The notes: generated by a model from the sequence alone, not told the origin. Positions 7,477 to 15,310 are shown, counted from the stretch's first letter. The stretch: DNA of 15,505 nucleotides from CAZNQW01 sp964575225 (GCA_964575225.1 CAZNQW010000077.1:1-15505), one strand, 5' to 3'. Program-made: numbers and translations.

Positions 7477-7788
7477 ATGAGCGAACGTCAGCCGACCCCA
7501 AGACCCATCCAGGTAGAGTTGCCCGCAGAGTTGGAAGCCATCTATTCCAACTTTGCCCTGATCACCCACTCGAATTCCGAGGTCATTGTCGATCTGGCGC
7601 GGGTGTTGCCCAATGTGCCCAAGGCCAAAGTGTACGCCCGGGTCATCATGACCCCGCTGAACGCCAAACTGCTGCACAAAGCGCTGGGCGAGAACTTGGC
7701 CAAGTTCGAGGCTTCCCACGGCGAGATCAAGATCCAGGGTCAGGGTTTTGAGGCGCCGGTGGAACGCATGGGCTTTGTCCGAGACTAG
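7477..7788 (+). CDS. DUF3467 family protein
   Basis: A 103-residue soluble protein of unknown function. The core (about residues 20-78), with YSNFALITHSNSEVIVDLARVLP, then ARVIMTPLNAKLLHKALGENLAKFE, matches the DUF3467 pattern: an N-terminal strand pair, a conserved RVIM(S/T)P step and a helix. The first ten or so residues are Pro-rich and probably disordered. The ATG at 7477 with AGGGAG ten bases upstream is chosen; the open frame upstream to 7390 is leader and contains the hairpin. The gene lies between ssb and der, and its stop is 20 bases from the der ATG, so these two are very likely cotranscribed. No enzymatic residues stand out, and I do not assign a function. Confidence 0.85.
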   Translation: MSERQPTPRPIQVELPAELEAIYSNFALITHSNSEVIVDLARVLPNVPKAKVYARVIMTPLNAKLLHKALGENLAKFEASHGEIKIQGQGFEAPVERMGFVRD

Positions 7789-7808
7789 AGGGGAGCCAGA
7801 AGGATTTC

Positions 7809-9176
7809 ATGCTCAAACCGATCGTAGCCATTGTAGGCCGTCCGAACGTCGGCAAATCGACTCTGTTTAACCGGATTGTCGGCAAGAAACGGGCCATCGT
7901 CGAGGACATCCCCGGCACCACCCGCGACCGCCTCTATGGCGACGCCGAGTGGAATGGGATCCCTTTCACCGTGGTGGATACCGGCGGCATCGAGGTGATC
8001 GAAAGCCAAAAAAAGCGCGCCCCCGCCAGCCAGCCAGAACCCCTGTCGAGGGGCTCGGTAGGCTTTATCGAAGAGATCCGCACCCAGGCCGAGATTGCCA
8101 TCGAAGAGGCCGACGCCATCCTCATGGTCGTCGACATCCTCGATGGCCCCACCCCCGCCGATGAAGACATCGCCGAGGTGCTGCGACGTACCGACAAACC
8201 GGTGCTGGTGGCGGCCAACAAGGCCGACAACCAGAAACGCTTTCCGGGCGCTTACGAATTCTATACCCTGGGGTTGGGCGACGTCTTCCCCGTGTCGGGC
8301 ATGCACGGCATCGGCATCGGCGATGTGCTGGATGCGCTGGTCGAGGTGCTGCCCGTGGTGGAGGATGAGGAAGAGCCGGACGCCCTCAAGATCGCGCTGG
8401 TGGGACGGCCCAATGTGGGCAAGTCGTCGCTGCTCAACGCACTATTGGGCGAAGAGCGGGCCATCGTCAGCGAAATCCCGGGCACCACCCGCGACGCCAC
8501 CGACACCTACCTCACCTGGGAGGGCCAGTCGGTGCTGCTGATCGACACGGCGGGCATCCGCCGGCGCGGTCGCGTGGAGCAGGGCATCGAAAAGTTCAGC
8601 GTCCTGCGCTCGATGCGCTCCATCTCTCGGGCCGATGTCGTCCTGCTGCTGCTGGACGCGCAGGACCTGGTCACGGCCCAGGACGCCCACGTGGCTGGTT
8701 ACATCCTCGAGGAGATGCGCAGCATCCTGGTCGTGGTGAACAAGTGGGATCTCATCCCCAAAGATACCTACACCATGGATGCCTACACCAAACAGATCCG
8801 CGCCGATCTAAAGTTCTTGGATTATGTGCCCGTGTTGTTCATCTCGGCGCTATCGGGGCAACGCGTGAACAAGGTGCTGCCCATGGCGTCTCAGATCCAC
8901 CAGGAGCGAATGGTGCGCATCTCCACCGGAGAGTTGAACCGCCTGGTCGAGGATGCGACCATCCGCCACTCACCGCCTCACAAAGCCGGCAAACAACTCC
9001 GATTCCTGTACGCCACCCAGGCCAGCGTCGATCCGCCCACCTTTGTCTTTTTCGTCAACGATACCCGGCTGGTCCATTTTTCCTACGAGCGCTACTTGGA
9101 GAACCAACTGCGGCAGCGCTACGGCTATCTGGGCACCCCTCTCAAGCTGGTGTTCCGCGGCCGGGAAAAGGACTAG
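7809..9176 (+). CDS. der: Ribosome-associated GTPase Der (EngA)
   Basis: An essential GTPase with two tandem G domains that helps assemble the 50S ribosomal subunit. The protein is 455 residues, slightly longer than the typical 430-490. G domain 1 has GRPNVGKST at 10-18, DTGG at 57-60 and NKAD at 137-140; G domain 2 has GRPNVGKSS at 199-207, DTAG at 246-249 and NKWD at 311-314; an RNA-binding KH-like domain fills the C-terminus (about 355-455). An acidic linker with EDEEEPD sits at 185-191. Odd point: about 29 residues separate DTGG from the next conserved helix (IRTQAEIAIEEAD), against about 11 in B. subtilis EngA, so roughly 18 are extra. The ATG at 7809 has AGAAGGA upstream and fits the family. 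Confidence 0.97.
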   Translation: MLKPIVAIVGRPNVGKSTLFNRIVGKKRAIVEDIPGTTRDRLYGDAEWNGIPFTVVDTGGIEVIESQKKRAPASQPEPLSRGSVGFIEEIRTQAEIAIEEADAILMVVDILDGPTPADEDIAEVLRRTDKPVLVAANKADNQKRFPGAYEFYTLGLGDVFPVSGMHGIGIGDVLDALVEVLPVVEDEEEPDALKIALVGRPNVGKSSLLNALLGEERAIVSEIPGTTRDATDTYLTWEGQSVLLIDTAGIRRRGRVEQGIEKFSVLRSMRSISRADVVLLLLDAQDLVTAQDAHVAGYILEEMRSILVVVNKWDLIPKDTYTMDAYTKQIRADLKFLDYVPVLFISALSGQRVNKVLPMASQIHQERMVRISTGELNRLVEDATIRHSPPHKAGKQLRFLYATQASVDPPTFVFFVNDTRLVHFSYERYLENQLRQRYGYLGTPLKLVFRGREKD

Positions 9177-9262
9177 ATAGTTCCACAATAGAGGCGGAAG
9201 GATCTGGGTGCCCACAGGCAGCATCCACCTCGGCCGCAGGGGCGACGGCCTTGTATGGAGTG

Positions 9263-9317
9263 CGGCAGCTTGCTGCCGTGAAATTGCCCCGCGAGCAAGC
9301 GCTCGTTCCCAGGGAAC
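9263..9317. repeat. Three adjacent hairpins in the der/ABC intergenic gap
   Basis: Three separate inverted repeats follow each other: CGGCAGC-TT-GCTGCCG (9263-9278), CGAGC-AAGC-GCTCG (9292-9305) and GTTCCC-A-GGGAAC (9305-9317). Just upstream, the 12-mer GGCCTTGTATGG (9247-9258) recurs at 6590-6601, leading into the family A repeat there. The gap lies between convergent genes and holds no gene; none of the hairpins has a T-tract. Confidence 0.65.
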
Positions 9318-9337
9318 CAAGTCACAATGGTGGGTTT

Positions 9338-9368
9338 CGTACGGGCGGGTTTCAAACCCGCCCGTACG
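9338..9368. repeat. Palindromic repeat, family B, 31-base perfect copy
   Basis: Fifteen-base arms (CGTACGGGCGGGTTT) flank a single central C at 9353 with no mismatch. It shares the GTAC-flanked G/C block and the GGTTTCAAACC core with the copy at 1431-1459. It lies 42 bases past the stop of the second ABC permease and 161 past the stop of der, so it could form a stem on either transcript, without a U-tract. Confidence 0.85.
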
Positions 9369-9410
9369 GGCAGCACCGAGAGGAATCGTCGCTCAATACC
9401 CAAGGCCTCT

Positions 9411-10664
9411 CTATTCGAATCGAAAACGCCAGGCCGCCAGGGCCAGGATGCCGACCGCATAGGCGAGCATGATCGCCACCCCCAGGAGAACCGATTCCAG
9501 GCCCATCCCCCGGATGACAATATTCTCAAACCCGGTCATGGCCCAAGCTGTGGGCAATAGGCGCCCGATGGCCTGAAAGGCCTCGCCGGTGAACTCCAGG
9601 GGCACCCACGCGCCCCCCAGACCCGCCAACAGAAACATGGCCACCAGGGAATAGACGACGACGTGGTCGTCGGACTTGGCCAACACCCCAATGAGCAACC
9701 CCAACGCCGCGCACCACAGGGCCGTGGCGACGGCCAAAAGGACCGTCGCTACCGGCTCGCGCATATAGTCGACGCCCAGGGCAAGCTGGCCAAAGGCGAT
9801 CAAAATCGCGAGCTGGCCCAAAATCATGAGGACCATAGCCAGGTAGTGGCCCAAAATGATCTCAGTCCGGGAGATGGCCGTGGTCAGCAGCCGGCGCAAC
9901 GCGCCCGACTTGCGCTCCATCACCAGGACGGAAGCGGCCCCGATCAGCCCGGCGATGGCAAACTGAACCATCATCGAGGGCGACGTGTGCGAAAAGCCGC
10001 TCTGCATCACATCGACCTCCCCCTCGTCGTTCGACGCCACCCCCTGCCGGACGTCGACAGTCAGCGGTGGGTCCTGCCAGACAACCAGGGCCCGGTCGAT
10101 GGCCTCTTCCAGAAACTGGGTACGGGCTGCCCCTCCGCCCAGCGGCGCCGTCCCGCTGCTTTCAGCCCGCGCGTCCAAGGCCTCGGCGCTGAGGCGGGCC
10201 GCTTGCACCGCCCCTGCCAACCGGGCGGCCATCCGTTGGATCTCGTTCTGGGCTGCCAGGCCGGCCGCTCCCGCACCGGTCCCAAGCGACTCCAGGCGCG
10301 GGAGCTGGCCATCCACGGACGAGCGGCGGGACCCGGCGGCGGCGGGCCCCGCGGCGGCCAGATCTGCCTCCTGCACCTGTTGCTCGGCCTCATCCACCGC
10401 CGCCTCACCGGCCTCCAGCAGCACCAACCGCACGACGCCCGAAGATTCCAGCAATTGCTGCAACCCGGCGCTCAAGGGCGCGCCCCCATCCAAGTCCAGC
10501 CAGCCCACGGGCAGGCGCGGGTCGTCCTGGCTGCCGCCCATCCCGCCAAAGGCAACGCCGAACATCAGCGTAAAGACAATGGGCATCCCCAACAGAAACA
10601 TCGCCGTCTGTCGATCCCGCACCAATTGCATAAGGTCTTTGAGGGCCAAATCCAGGGCTCGCAT
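9411..10664 (-). CDS. ABC-2 type transporter permease (second subunit)
   Basis: One half of the membrane channel of an ABC-2 exporter. The protein is 417 residues. It begins MRALDLALKDLMQLVRDRQT, close to the start of the neighbouring permease, followed by a first membrane segment (about 22-40), a large extracytoplasmic region (about 45-228, rich in Ala and Gly) and a set of membrane segments at about 231-248, 268-292, 304-328, 337-352 and 390-411. The motif VLVPQGF seen in the first permease is degenerate here (around 106-112, GPAAAGS). The start at 10664 has an AGGAGG site and is only ten bases after the TAG of the first permease. Substrate unknown; probably pairs with the upstream permease. 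Confidence 0.88.
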   Translation of the reverse strand: MRALDLALKDLMQLVRDRQTAMFLLGMPIVFTLMFGVAFGGMGGSQDDPRLPVGWLDLDGGAPLSAGLQQLLESSGVVRLVLLEAGEAAVDEAEQQVQEADLAAAGPAAAGSRRSSVDGQLPRLESLGTGAGAAGLAAQNEIQRMAARLAGAVQAARLSAEALDARAESSGTAPLGGGAARTQFLEEAIDRALVVWQDPPLTVDVRQGVASNDEGEVDVMQSGFSHTSPSMMVQFAIAGLIGAASVLVMERKSGALRRLLTTAISRTEIILGHYLAMVLMILGQLAILIAFGQLALGVDYMREPVATVLLAVATALWCAALGLLIGVLAKSDDHVVVYSLVAMFLLAGLGGAWVPLEFTGEAFQAIGRLLPTAWAMTGFENIVIRGMGLESVLLGVAIMLAYAVGILALAAWRFRFE

Positions 10665-10674
10665 GGTGGACCTC

Positions 10675-11946
10675 CTAGGCGAAACGCCTGCGAAATGCAT
10701 ACACACTGACGGCAAACAGGGCGGCACTCAGAGCCAGCATGACCAGCACCGTGGGCAGCACATCGGCCCACCCGCCACCCCGCAACAGTAACTCCCACCC
10801 TCGCACGGCCCAGCCGTGGGGCACAAGCAGAGGCACGATGCCAAGCGCCCCCGGGGAGCCGCCGGGCGTCCCCGCGGTAAAGATGTTCATCATGCCCACC
10901 ATACCAGCCAGGGTGAGCACGCCGCCGAAAATCACTCCTCCCTGACGGGTGTTCTTTAGCAGCGAGGTGATGAACAGGCCCAGGCTGGCCGCCAGGATGA
11001 TCATTCCCAGCGCCACCAGCACCACACCTCCGGGCGACCCCCAGTCGATGCCAAAGATCAGCGCCGAGGTGCCCAAAAGCACGCCCACCTGGATCACCAG
11101 CGTGACCAGAGAGGCCAGGATCCGGCCAGCCAGCACCGCCGCCCGCGGCGTCGGCGTGGTAAAGAGCCGGGGCAAGGTGCCCGATTCCTGCTCTTGCAAG
11201 AGGGATTGGGCCGTAAAGGCGCCGGCAAAGAACACAAAGAACACCATCATGCCCGCCATGATCAAGCTGATCGCGTCGGTTTGCACGTTGCCCGACTTTG
11301 GTTCGGTGGCAGCGGGTGAACGCACATCGATCAAAAGGCGATCCCCTTCCGCCTGGCCCATCTCAGCCGACCAACGGCCATAGGCCAGCGCGACCGCCTC
11401 GGCCTCCGATGCCTCCAGGGTCAGCCCCGACTCGGCCCACTGATCGGCCATCACATCGACAGCGATCCGACTCCCGGCAAAACCGTCGACAAACTGCTGG
11501 ATGAGGCTTTTGACAATCTGAGGGGCCAGGGTCAGGGTCGGATCGTGGTACACCTCCACAGCGGCGCGGCTTTCCGCCTCGAACAAAGCCGCAGTGAACC
11601 CTTGGGGCACCAGGACCGCCACCGCTGCCTCCTGACGGTCCACAGCAGCGCGGGCCGCCTCGGGACTCTCGGCCGTCGCCACCTGGAGCAGATCGGCCAG
11701 CTCCTCAGACCCCAGAACATCGACCAGCATCTGGCCCGCCGAAAAGCCTCCAAGCGGTTGGTCCTGGTTCACCACCTGAACCGCGCTGGTTGGCAGATCG
11801 AACCCGCCCTCGCCCGAGGCCAGCCCCCCAAAGGCAAAGTAAAAGATGGCTGCCACCAGCAAGGGGACCAAGAAACTGATAGCCAGAAAAGTGGGGCCGC
11901 GAATCGACCGCAGCAGATCTTTGAGAGCGATATCGAGTGCCTTCAT
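10675..11946 (-). CDS. ABC-2 type transporter permease (first subunit)
   Basis: A membrane subunit of an ABC-2 exporter, 423 residues. MKALDIALKDLLRSIRGPT precedes the first membrane segment (about 19-40). A large extracytoplasmic domain at about 45-225 includes VLVPQGF (111-117), a motif common in this family, and segments at about 227-247, 275-298, 306-330, 336-357 and 395-416 complete six helices. The pattern QEQESGTLPRLFTTPTPRAA between the second and third segment is the usual cytoplasmic loop that contacts the ATPase. The ATG at 11946 is preferred to the one at 11949 because it lines up with the second permease. It is 36 bases after the ATPase gene. The substrate cannot be told from sequence. 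Confidence 0.9.
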   Translation of the reverse strand: MKALDIALKDLLRSIRGPTFLAISFLVPLLVAAIFYFAFGGLASGEGGFDLPTSAVQVVNQDQPLGGFSAGQMLVDVLGSEELADLLQVATAESPEAARAAVDRQEAAVAVLVPQGFTAALFEAESRAAVEVYHDPTLTLAPQIVKSLIQQFVDGFAGSRIAVDVMADQWAESGLTLEASEAEAVALAYGRWSAEMGQAEGDRLLIDVRSPAATEPKSGNVQTDAISLIMAGMMVFFVFFAGAFTAQSLLQEQESGTLPRLFTTPTPRAAVLAGRILASLVTLVIQVGVLLGTSALIFGIDWGSPGGVVLVALGMIILAASLGLFITSLLKNTRQGGVIFGGVLTLAGMVGMMNIFTAGTPGGSPGALGIVPLLVPHGWAVRGWELLLRGGGWADVLPTVLVMLALSAALFAVSVYAFRRRFA

Positions 11947-11982
11947 CATCCTACCCCCCCGTTGCGCGCCCAAGACGCCGGC

Positions 11983-12930
11983 CTAATCCCTCAGGGCGCG
12001 ACCCGTCAGGTGCAAAAAGACCGCCTCCAGGTTCGGCTCCTGGATGTCGACCGAGGTCACGCGCACCCCGAGCTGGGTCGCGGTTTCGAACAATCGGGGA
12101 AGCACCCGGTTGCCGTCATCGGCCAGGAGGGTCACTTGCCCATCACCGGCCGACACCTGGCGGACGCCCTCGAGGGTGCGCCACAGATCGACGATTTCTG
12201 CCGTGGATTCGGCGCTCGTGGTCAAATTGATCCGGTCCAATTCGCCCACCACCTTGACCAGCTCGTCATGGGTGCCGTAGCGAATGATCTGGCCCTGATC
12301 CATAATGGCGATATGGTCGGCCAACTCCTGGGCCTCCTCCATATAGTGGGTCGTGTACAGGACCGTCATCCCCTGGCGGTTGAATTCCTTGACCCCATCG
12401 AGGATGTTGCGCCTACTCTGGGGATCGATGCCTACGGTCGGCTCGTCCATGATCAGTACCTGGGGCCGGTTCAGCAGGGCGATGCCGATGTTCAAACGGC
12501 GCTTCATGCCCCCCGAGAACTTGGCCACCTGGCCCTTGCGCCGGTCGGCAAGGCCCACAATGTCCAGCACCTCCTCGACCCGCTCCTTGAGCGGCGCCCC
12601 CCGCAGGCCATACATCTTGGCCCAAAACGTCAGGTTCTCCCCCGCCGAGAGGTCCTCGTAGAGGGCAATCTCCTGGGGGACCACGCCGATGGCCGCCTTG
12701 ACCGCCATCGGTTCGCGCACAATCGAGTGGCCCATCACCTGGGCATCGCCCCGGGTGGGCCGGAGCAGGCAGGATAGCATGGATATGGTCGTGCTCTTGC
12801 CCGCCCCGTTGGGCCCCAGGAGGGCAAAAATCTCGCCCTCAACCACATCAAAACTGACCCCCTGCACCGCATAGACCTCGCCATAGTCCTTGTGCAGGTC
12901 CTGCACCTGAATCGCCACGCGATCGGTCAT
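11983..12930 (-). CDS. ABC transporter ATP-binding protein of the ABC-2 exporter
   Basis: The nucleotide-binding subunit that powers the two permeases downstream; its product is cytoplasmic and membrane-associated. The 315-residue protein shows Walker A GPNGAGKST (39-47), Q-loop Gln 86, signature FSGGM (138-142), Walker B VLIMDE (158-163) and H-loop His 195 (TTHYMEEA). The last part (about 225-315), ending with EPNLEAVFLHLTGRALRD, is the C-terminal extension typical of CcmA/DrrA-like exporter ATPases (DUF4162-like). The ATG at 12930 has an AGGAG site and fits the family; the open frame to 13020 is upstream. It is 49 bases downstream of rpiA, with no obvious promoter between them. Antibiotic or lipid export is possible but unproven. 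Confidence 0.95.
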   Translation of the reverse strand: MTDRVAIQVQDLHKDYGEVYAVQGVSFDVVEGEIFALLGPNGAGKSTTISMLSCLLRPTRGDAQVMGHSIVREPMAVKAAIGVVPQEIALYEDLSAGENLTFWAKMYGLRGAPLKERVEEVLDIVGLADRRKGQVAKFSGGMKRRLNIGIALLNRPQVLIMDEPTVGIDPQSRRNILDGVKEFNRQGMTVLYTTHYMEEAQELADHIAIMDQGQIIRYGTHDELVKVVGELDRINLTTSAESTAEIVDLWRTLEGVRQVSAGDGQVTLLADDGNRVLPRLFETATQLGVRVTSVDIQEPNLEAVFLHLTGRALRD

Positions 12931-12979
12931 CGTCCTTCTCCTCTTGGAGTCGCCTTCTTGCCAAATGACCACGGCCCCC

Positions 12980-13672
12980 TCAGCACCCGCTGGGAGCCCT
13001 CTCCAACAACCGGACCCCATCGGCTCCGGCGACGATCACGGTATCGGCCATGTCCAGAAACAGGCCGTGGTCCACGATCCCGGGGCGATCGGCCAGGGCC
13101 CGCGCCACCTCCTCGGGGTGGAGAATACCCTCGGGGAACCAACACCGCGCCAGGTAGTTGCCGTTGTCGGTGACAATGGGCTCCCCATCGTCTTCCCGCC
13201 ACAATTCGGCCCGGCAGCCCAGGGTGCTCAGCCAGCGTACCTGCGCCTGGGCGGCAAAGGGCACGATCTCCACCGGCAGGGGGCCGCGGCCCAGGCGCGG
13301 CACCAGTTTGGATTCGTCCACGACAATGATCAATCGCTCGGCGTGAATTTCGACGATCTTTTCCCGCAGCAGGGCCCGGCCCAACCCCTTGATCAGGTTC
13401 AGGTCGGGATCGACTTCGTCGGCGCCGTCCACCGCCAGGTCGAGGTGGGGCTGCTCGTCGAGGGAGGCCAACGGGATGCCCCAGCCCCGGGCCCGTTGGG
13501 CCGTGCTCTCGGAGGTCGGCACGCCTACAAGGTGGTGGAACTCGCTCGCCTGCATCCTTTGCCCCAGCAGATCGACAAAGAGGGTCGCCGTCGAACCGGT
13601 GCCCAGACCCAGAACCATATCGTCGCGTACATAGTCAAGCGCTCGCTGCGCCGCTTGTTCTTTGAGATTCAT
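12980..13672 (-). CDS. rpiA: Ribose-5-phosphate isomerase A
   Basis: Interconverts ribose 5-phosphate and ribulose 5-phosphate in the non-oxidative pentose phosphate pathway; a cytoplasmic enzyme with an acid-base mechanism. The protein is 230 residues, the usual size. Visible motifs are GLGTGSTA (22-29), DGADEVDP (82-89) and KGLGRALLREKIVE (95-108), which hold the residues matching catalytic Asp 81, Asp 84, Lys 94 and Glu 103 of E. coli RpiA, and the later PVEIVPFA and GIVDHGLFL. The ATG at 13672 has GGAGG five bases ahead and the normal N-terminus; an alternative in-frame ATG at 13684 would add four residues. The gene is downstream of fba after 198 bases and just ahead of the ABC operon, which it may share a transcript with. 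Confidence 0.95.
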   Translation of the reverse strand: MNLKEQAAQRALDYVRDDMVLGLGTGSTATLFVDLLGQRMQASEFHHLVGVPTSESTAQRARGWGIPLASLDEQPHLDLAVDGADEVDPDLNLIKGLGRALLREKIVEIHAERLIIVVDESKLVPRLGRGPLPVEIVPFAAQAQVRWLSTLGCRAELWREDDGEPIVTDNGNYLARCWFPEGILHPEEVARALADRPGIVDHGLFLDMADTVIVAGADGVRLLERAPSGC

Positions 13673-13688
13673 ACAGACCTCCATAGCA

Positions 13689-13719
13689 ACTCCCGGCGAG
13701 TCAGAGACCAACCGGGAGT
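13689..13719 (-). promoter_or_regulatory. Leader hairpin upstream of rpiA
   Basis: Perfect eight-base arms, ACTCCCGG (13689-13696 on the plus strand) and CCGGGAGT (13712-13719), flank a 15-base loop. On the transcript the 3' arm contains GGGAG, five bases from the alternative ATG at 13684, so folding would hide it while leaving the GGAGG of the start at 13672 free. Apart from this the gap 13673-13870 shows no gene, no clear promoter and no terminator for fba. Confidence 0.5.
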
Positions 13720-13870
13720 CGGCGAAAATTCTATCTCCGTTGCGTCCTGGGTTCACGGTTTCAGGGTATACTCCGAGAGCCGCCCCCGTCGGTGCGGGAT
13801 CGCGCGAACGACCCCACGCGGGCGGCAACACGTGATTTTGGCCCGGACGCCACTGTCTTGGGCAAATCGA

Positions 13871-14824
13871 CTATTTGGTCAGCGCCTTGCGTACCTCTTC
13901 GATCTGACCGGCGCTGTTGAGCTTTTCGTTCTTGTGCGCGATGAATTTGGCGTATTCGGCCATAAAGATCTTGCCCGGTGCCCGAAAGTCAAACTGCTCG
14001 GGCTTGTCGCGGAAGAACTCGCGGTGGACGCGGGTCCACACCAGGCGACCGTCGGTGTCGATGTTGACCTTGGTCACGCCCAGGGGAACCGCCTTGGCAA
14101 ATTCGTCCTCGTCCACCCCTTTGGCTGAGGGATTCATCGCTCCGCCGGCGGCGTTGATGCGCTCTACCTCTTCGCGAGGGACGGAGGAGGAACCGTGCAT
14201 GACCAACGGGAACCCCGGCAGGCACTCCTGGATCTCGGCCAACCGTCGAAAATGCAGGCCCTGCGAACCGCTGAACTTGTACGCACCGTGGCTGGTGCCA
14301 ATGGCGACCGCCAGGCTGTCGCAGCCCGACTGCTGCACAAATTCGGCGGCTTCGTCGGGGTCGGTCAGCATGGCATTTTTCTCGTCTACGGCCACATGCT
14401 CTTCGACACCGCCCAGCATCCCCAGCTCGGCCTCGACACTGATGCCCTTGTCGTGAGCGCGCTCGACCACGCGGCGGGTAGTGGCCACATTTTCGGCAAA
14501 AGGCATGTGCGAGGCATCGATCATCACCGAGCTATAGAACCCGGAATCGATGCAATCGTAGGCCGCCTCTTCGTCGCCATGATCCAGATGAACGGCAAAG
14601 ATGGCTTCGGGGAACACCTCTTCGGCCGAGCGGATCAGGCCCTCCAGCATCTTGACGCGGGCGTAGGAACGCGCCCCCTTGGAGATCTGGATGATAAAGG
14701 GGGCCTTGGAATCCAGGTTCCCCTGGAACAGGCCGATGCACTGCTCCATGTTGTTGATGTTGTAGGCTCCCACGGCGAATCGGCCATAGGCTACTTGAAA
14801 CAGTTGATCCGTTGTCGCAATCAT
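13871..14824 (-). CDS. fba: Class II fructose-bisphosphate aldolase
   Basis: Zinc-dependent aldolase that splits or forms fructose 1,6-bisphosphate in glycolysis and gluconeogenesis. The protein is 317 residues. Its key features are HLDHGD at 79-84, with catalytic Asp 81 and zinc ligand His 82, AELG at about 131-134, GTSHGAYKF from 176 (zinc His 179), VMHGSSSVP from 208 (zinc His 210), and NIDTDGRLVWTR toward the C-terminus for phosphate binding. These mark class II rather than the class I Schiff-base enzymes. The ATG at 14824 has AAAGGAG eight bases upstream; the open frame's GTG at 14833 overlaps that site and is rejected. It lies 31 bases after the cytochrome c gene, so they probably share a transcript. 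No terminator was seen after it. Confidence 0.96.
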   Translation of the reverse strand: MIATTDQLFQVAYGRFAVGAYNINNMEQCIGLFQGNLDSKAPFIIQISKGARSYARVKMLEGLIRSAEEVFPEAIFAVHLDHGDEEAAYDCIDSGFYSSVMIDASHMPFAENVATTRRVVERAHDKGISVEAELGMLGGVEEHVAVDEKNAMLTDPDEAAEFVQQSGCDSLAVAIGTSHGAYKFSGSQGLHFRRLAEIQECLPGFPLVMHGSSSVPREEVERINAAGGAMNPSAKGVDEDEFAKAVPLGVTKVNIDTDGRLVWTRVHREFFRDKPEQFDFRAPGKIFMAEYAKFIAHKNEKLNSAGQIEEVRKALTK

Positions 14825-14855
14825 GGTTTCCACTCCTTTATGTATGTTGCTCGGT

Positions 14856-15245
14856 TCACTCGAGGGTAAGCAAAAAGGCGATCAGGTCGTCGAGCTGCTG
14901 TGGCGTGAGTTGGCTGCCATAGGTGGCCGGCATCATATTCGCCGCGAACCCCTGGGCAATGACGGCATTGGGCTTTACGATCTCCTGCCGAATAAAGTCG
15001 TCGGCCGGTTTGCCGCTCGCCGCCGCCCGGGTGGCAAGACCCGCCAGGCTTGGGCCCGCCAGCCTCTTGCCGGCTTCCAACGAATGGCACGAACGACAGG
15101 CAGGAGAAGCCCCAGTGGCAAAAACCTGCTCCCCGATCAGTGCGTCGCCCGGGCCCGTCTCTCCTGCCGGTTGAGCCGCTTCGCCGCCACAGGCAACCAG
15201 GACCAGCAGCAGGGCAAAAAGAAAGACAAACAGGAGTCGATTCAT
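14856..15245 (-). CDS. Cytochrome c lipoprotein, class I
   Basis: A small electron carrier anchored to the outer face of the membrane. The 129-residue product begins with a lipoprotein signal (MNRLLFVFLFALLLVLVACG): the Cys at 19 in VLVAC is the expected lipidation site. A Gly/Ala/Pro-rich linker follows at 20-35. Haem is bound at CRSCH (50-54) and Met 105 in NMMPATYG is the likely sixth ligand. The spacing and the C-terminal TPQQLDDLIAFLLTLE helix match class I (cytochrome c6/c-551-like) proteins. The ATG at 15245 has only a modest site (GGAAAGAG). A promoter lies at 15311-15339 and fba follows 31 bases downstream. Which redox partners it has is unknown. Confidence 0.9.
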   Translation of the reverse strand: MNRLLFVFLFALLLVLVACGGEAAQPAGETGPGDALIGEQVFATGASPACRSCHSLEAGKRLAGPSLAGLATRAAASGKPADDFIRQEIVKPNAVIAQGFAANMMPATYGSQLTPQQLDDLIAFLLTLE

Positions 15246-15310
15246 AGGTCATCTCTCTTTCCTGACCCCACCTGCATCGGCAGGGTCGCGTCTGTGGATC
15301 TGATGTCTCC

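Noticed and set aside
10310..10400. Possible frameshift in the second ABC permease where the family motif is lost.
   Set aside because: The flanking sequence stays in one frame, and the other frames give no better match to the motif, so divergence is the simpler reading.
9663..10709. Long plus-strand open frames opposite the ABC genes (also 11545-12777) and rpiA/fba (12944-14128).
   Set aside because: All run antisense to well-supported genes; the last crosses two genes and a gap, which no single protein explains.
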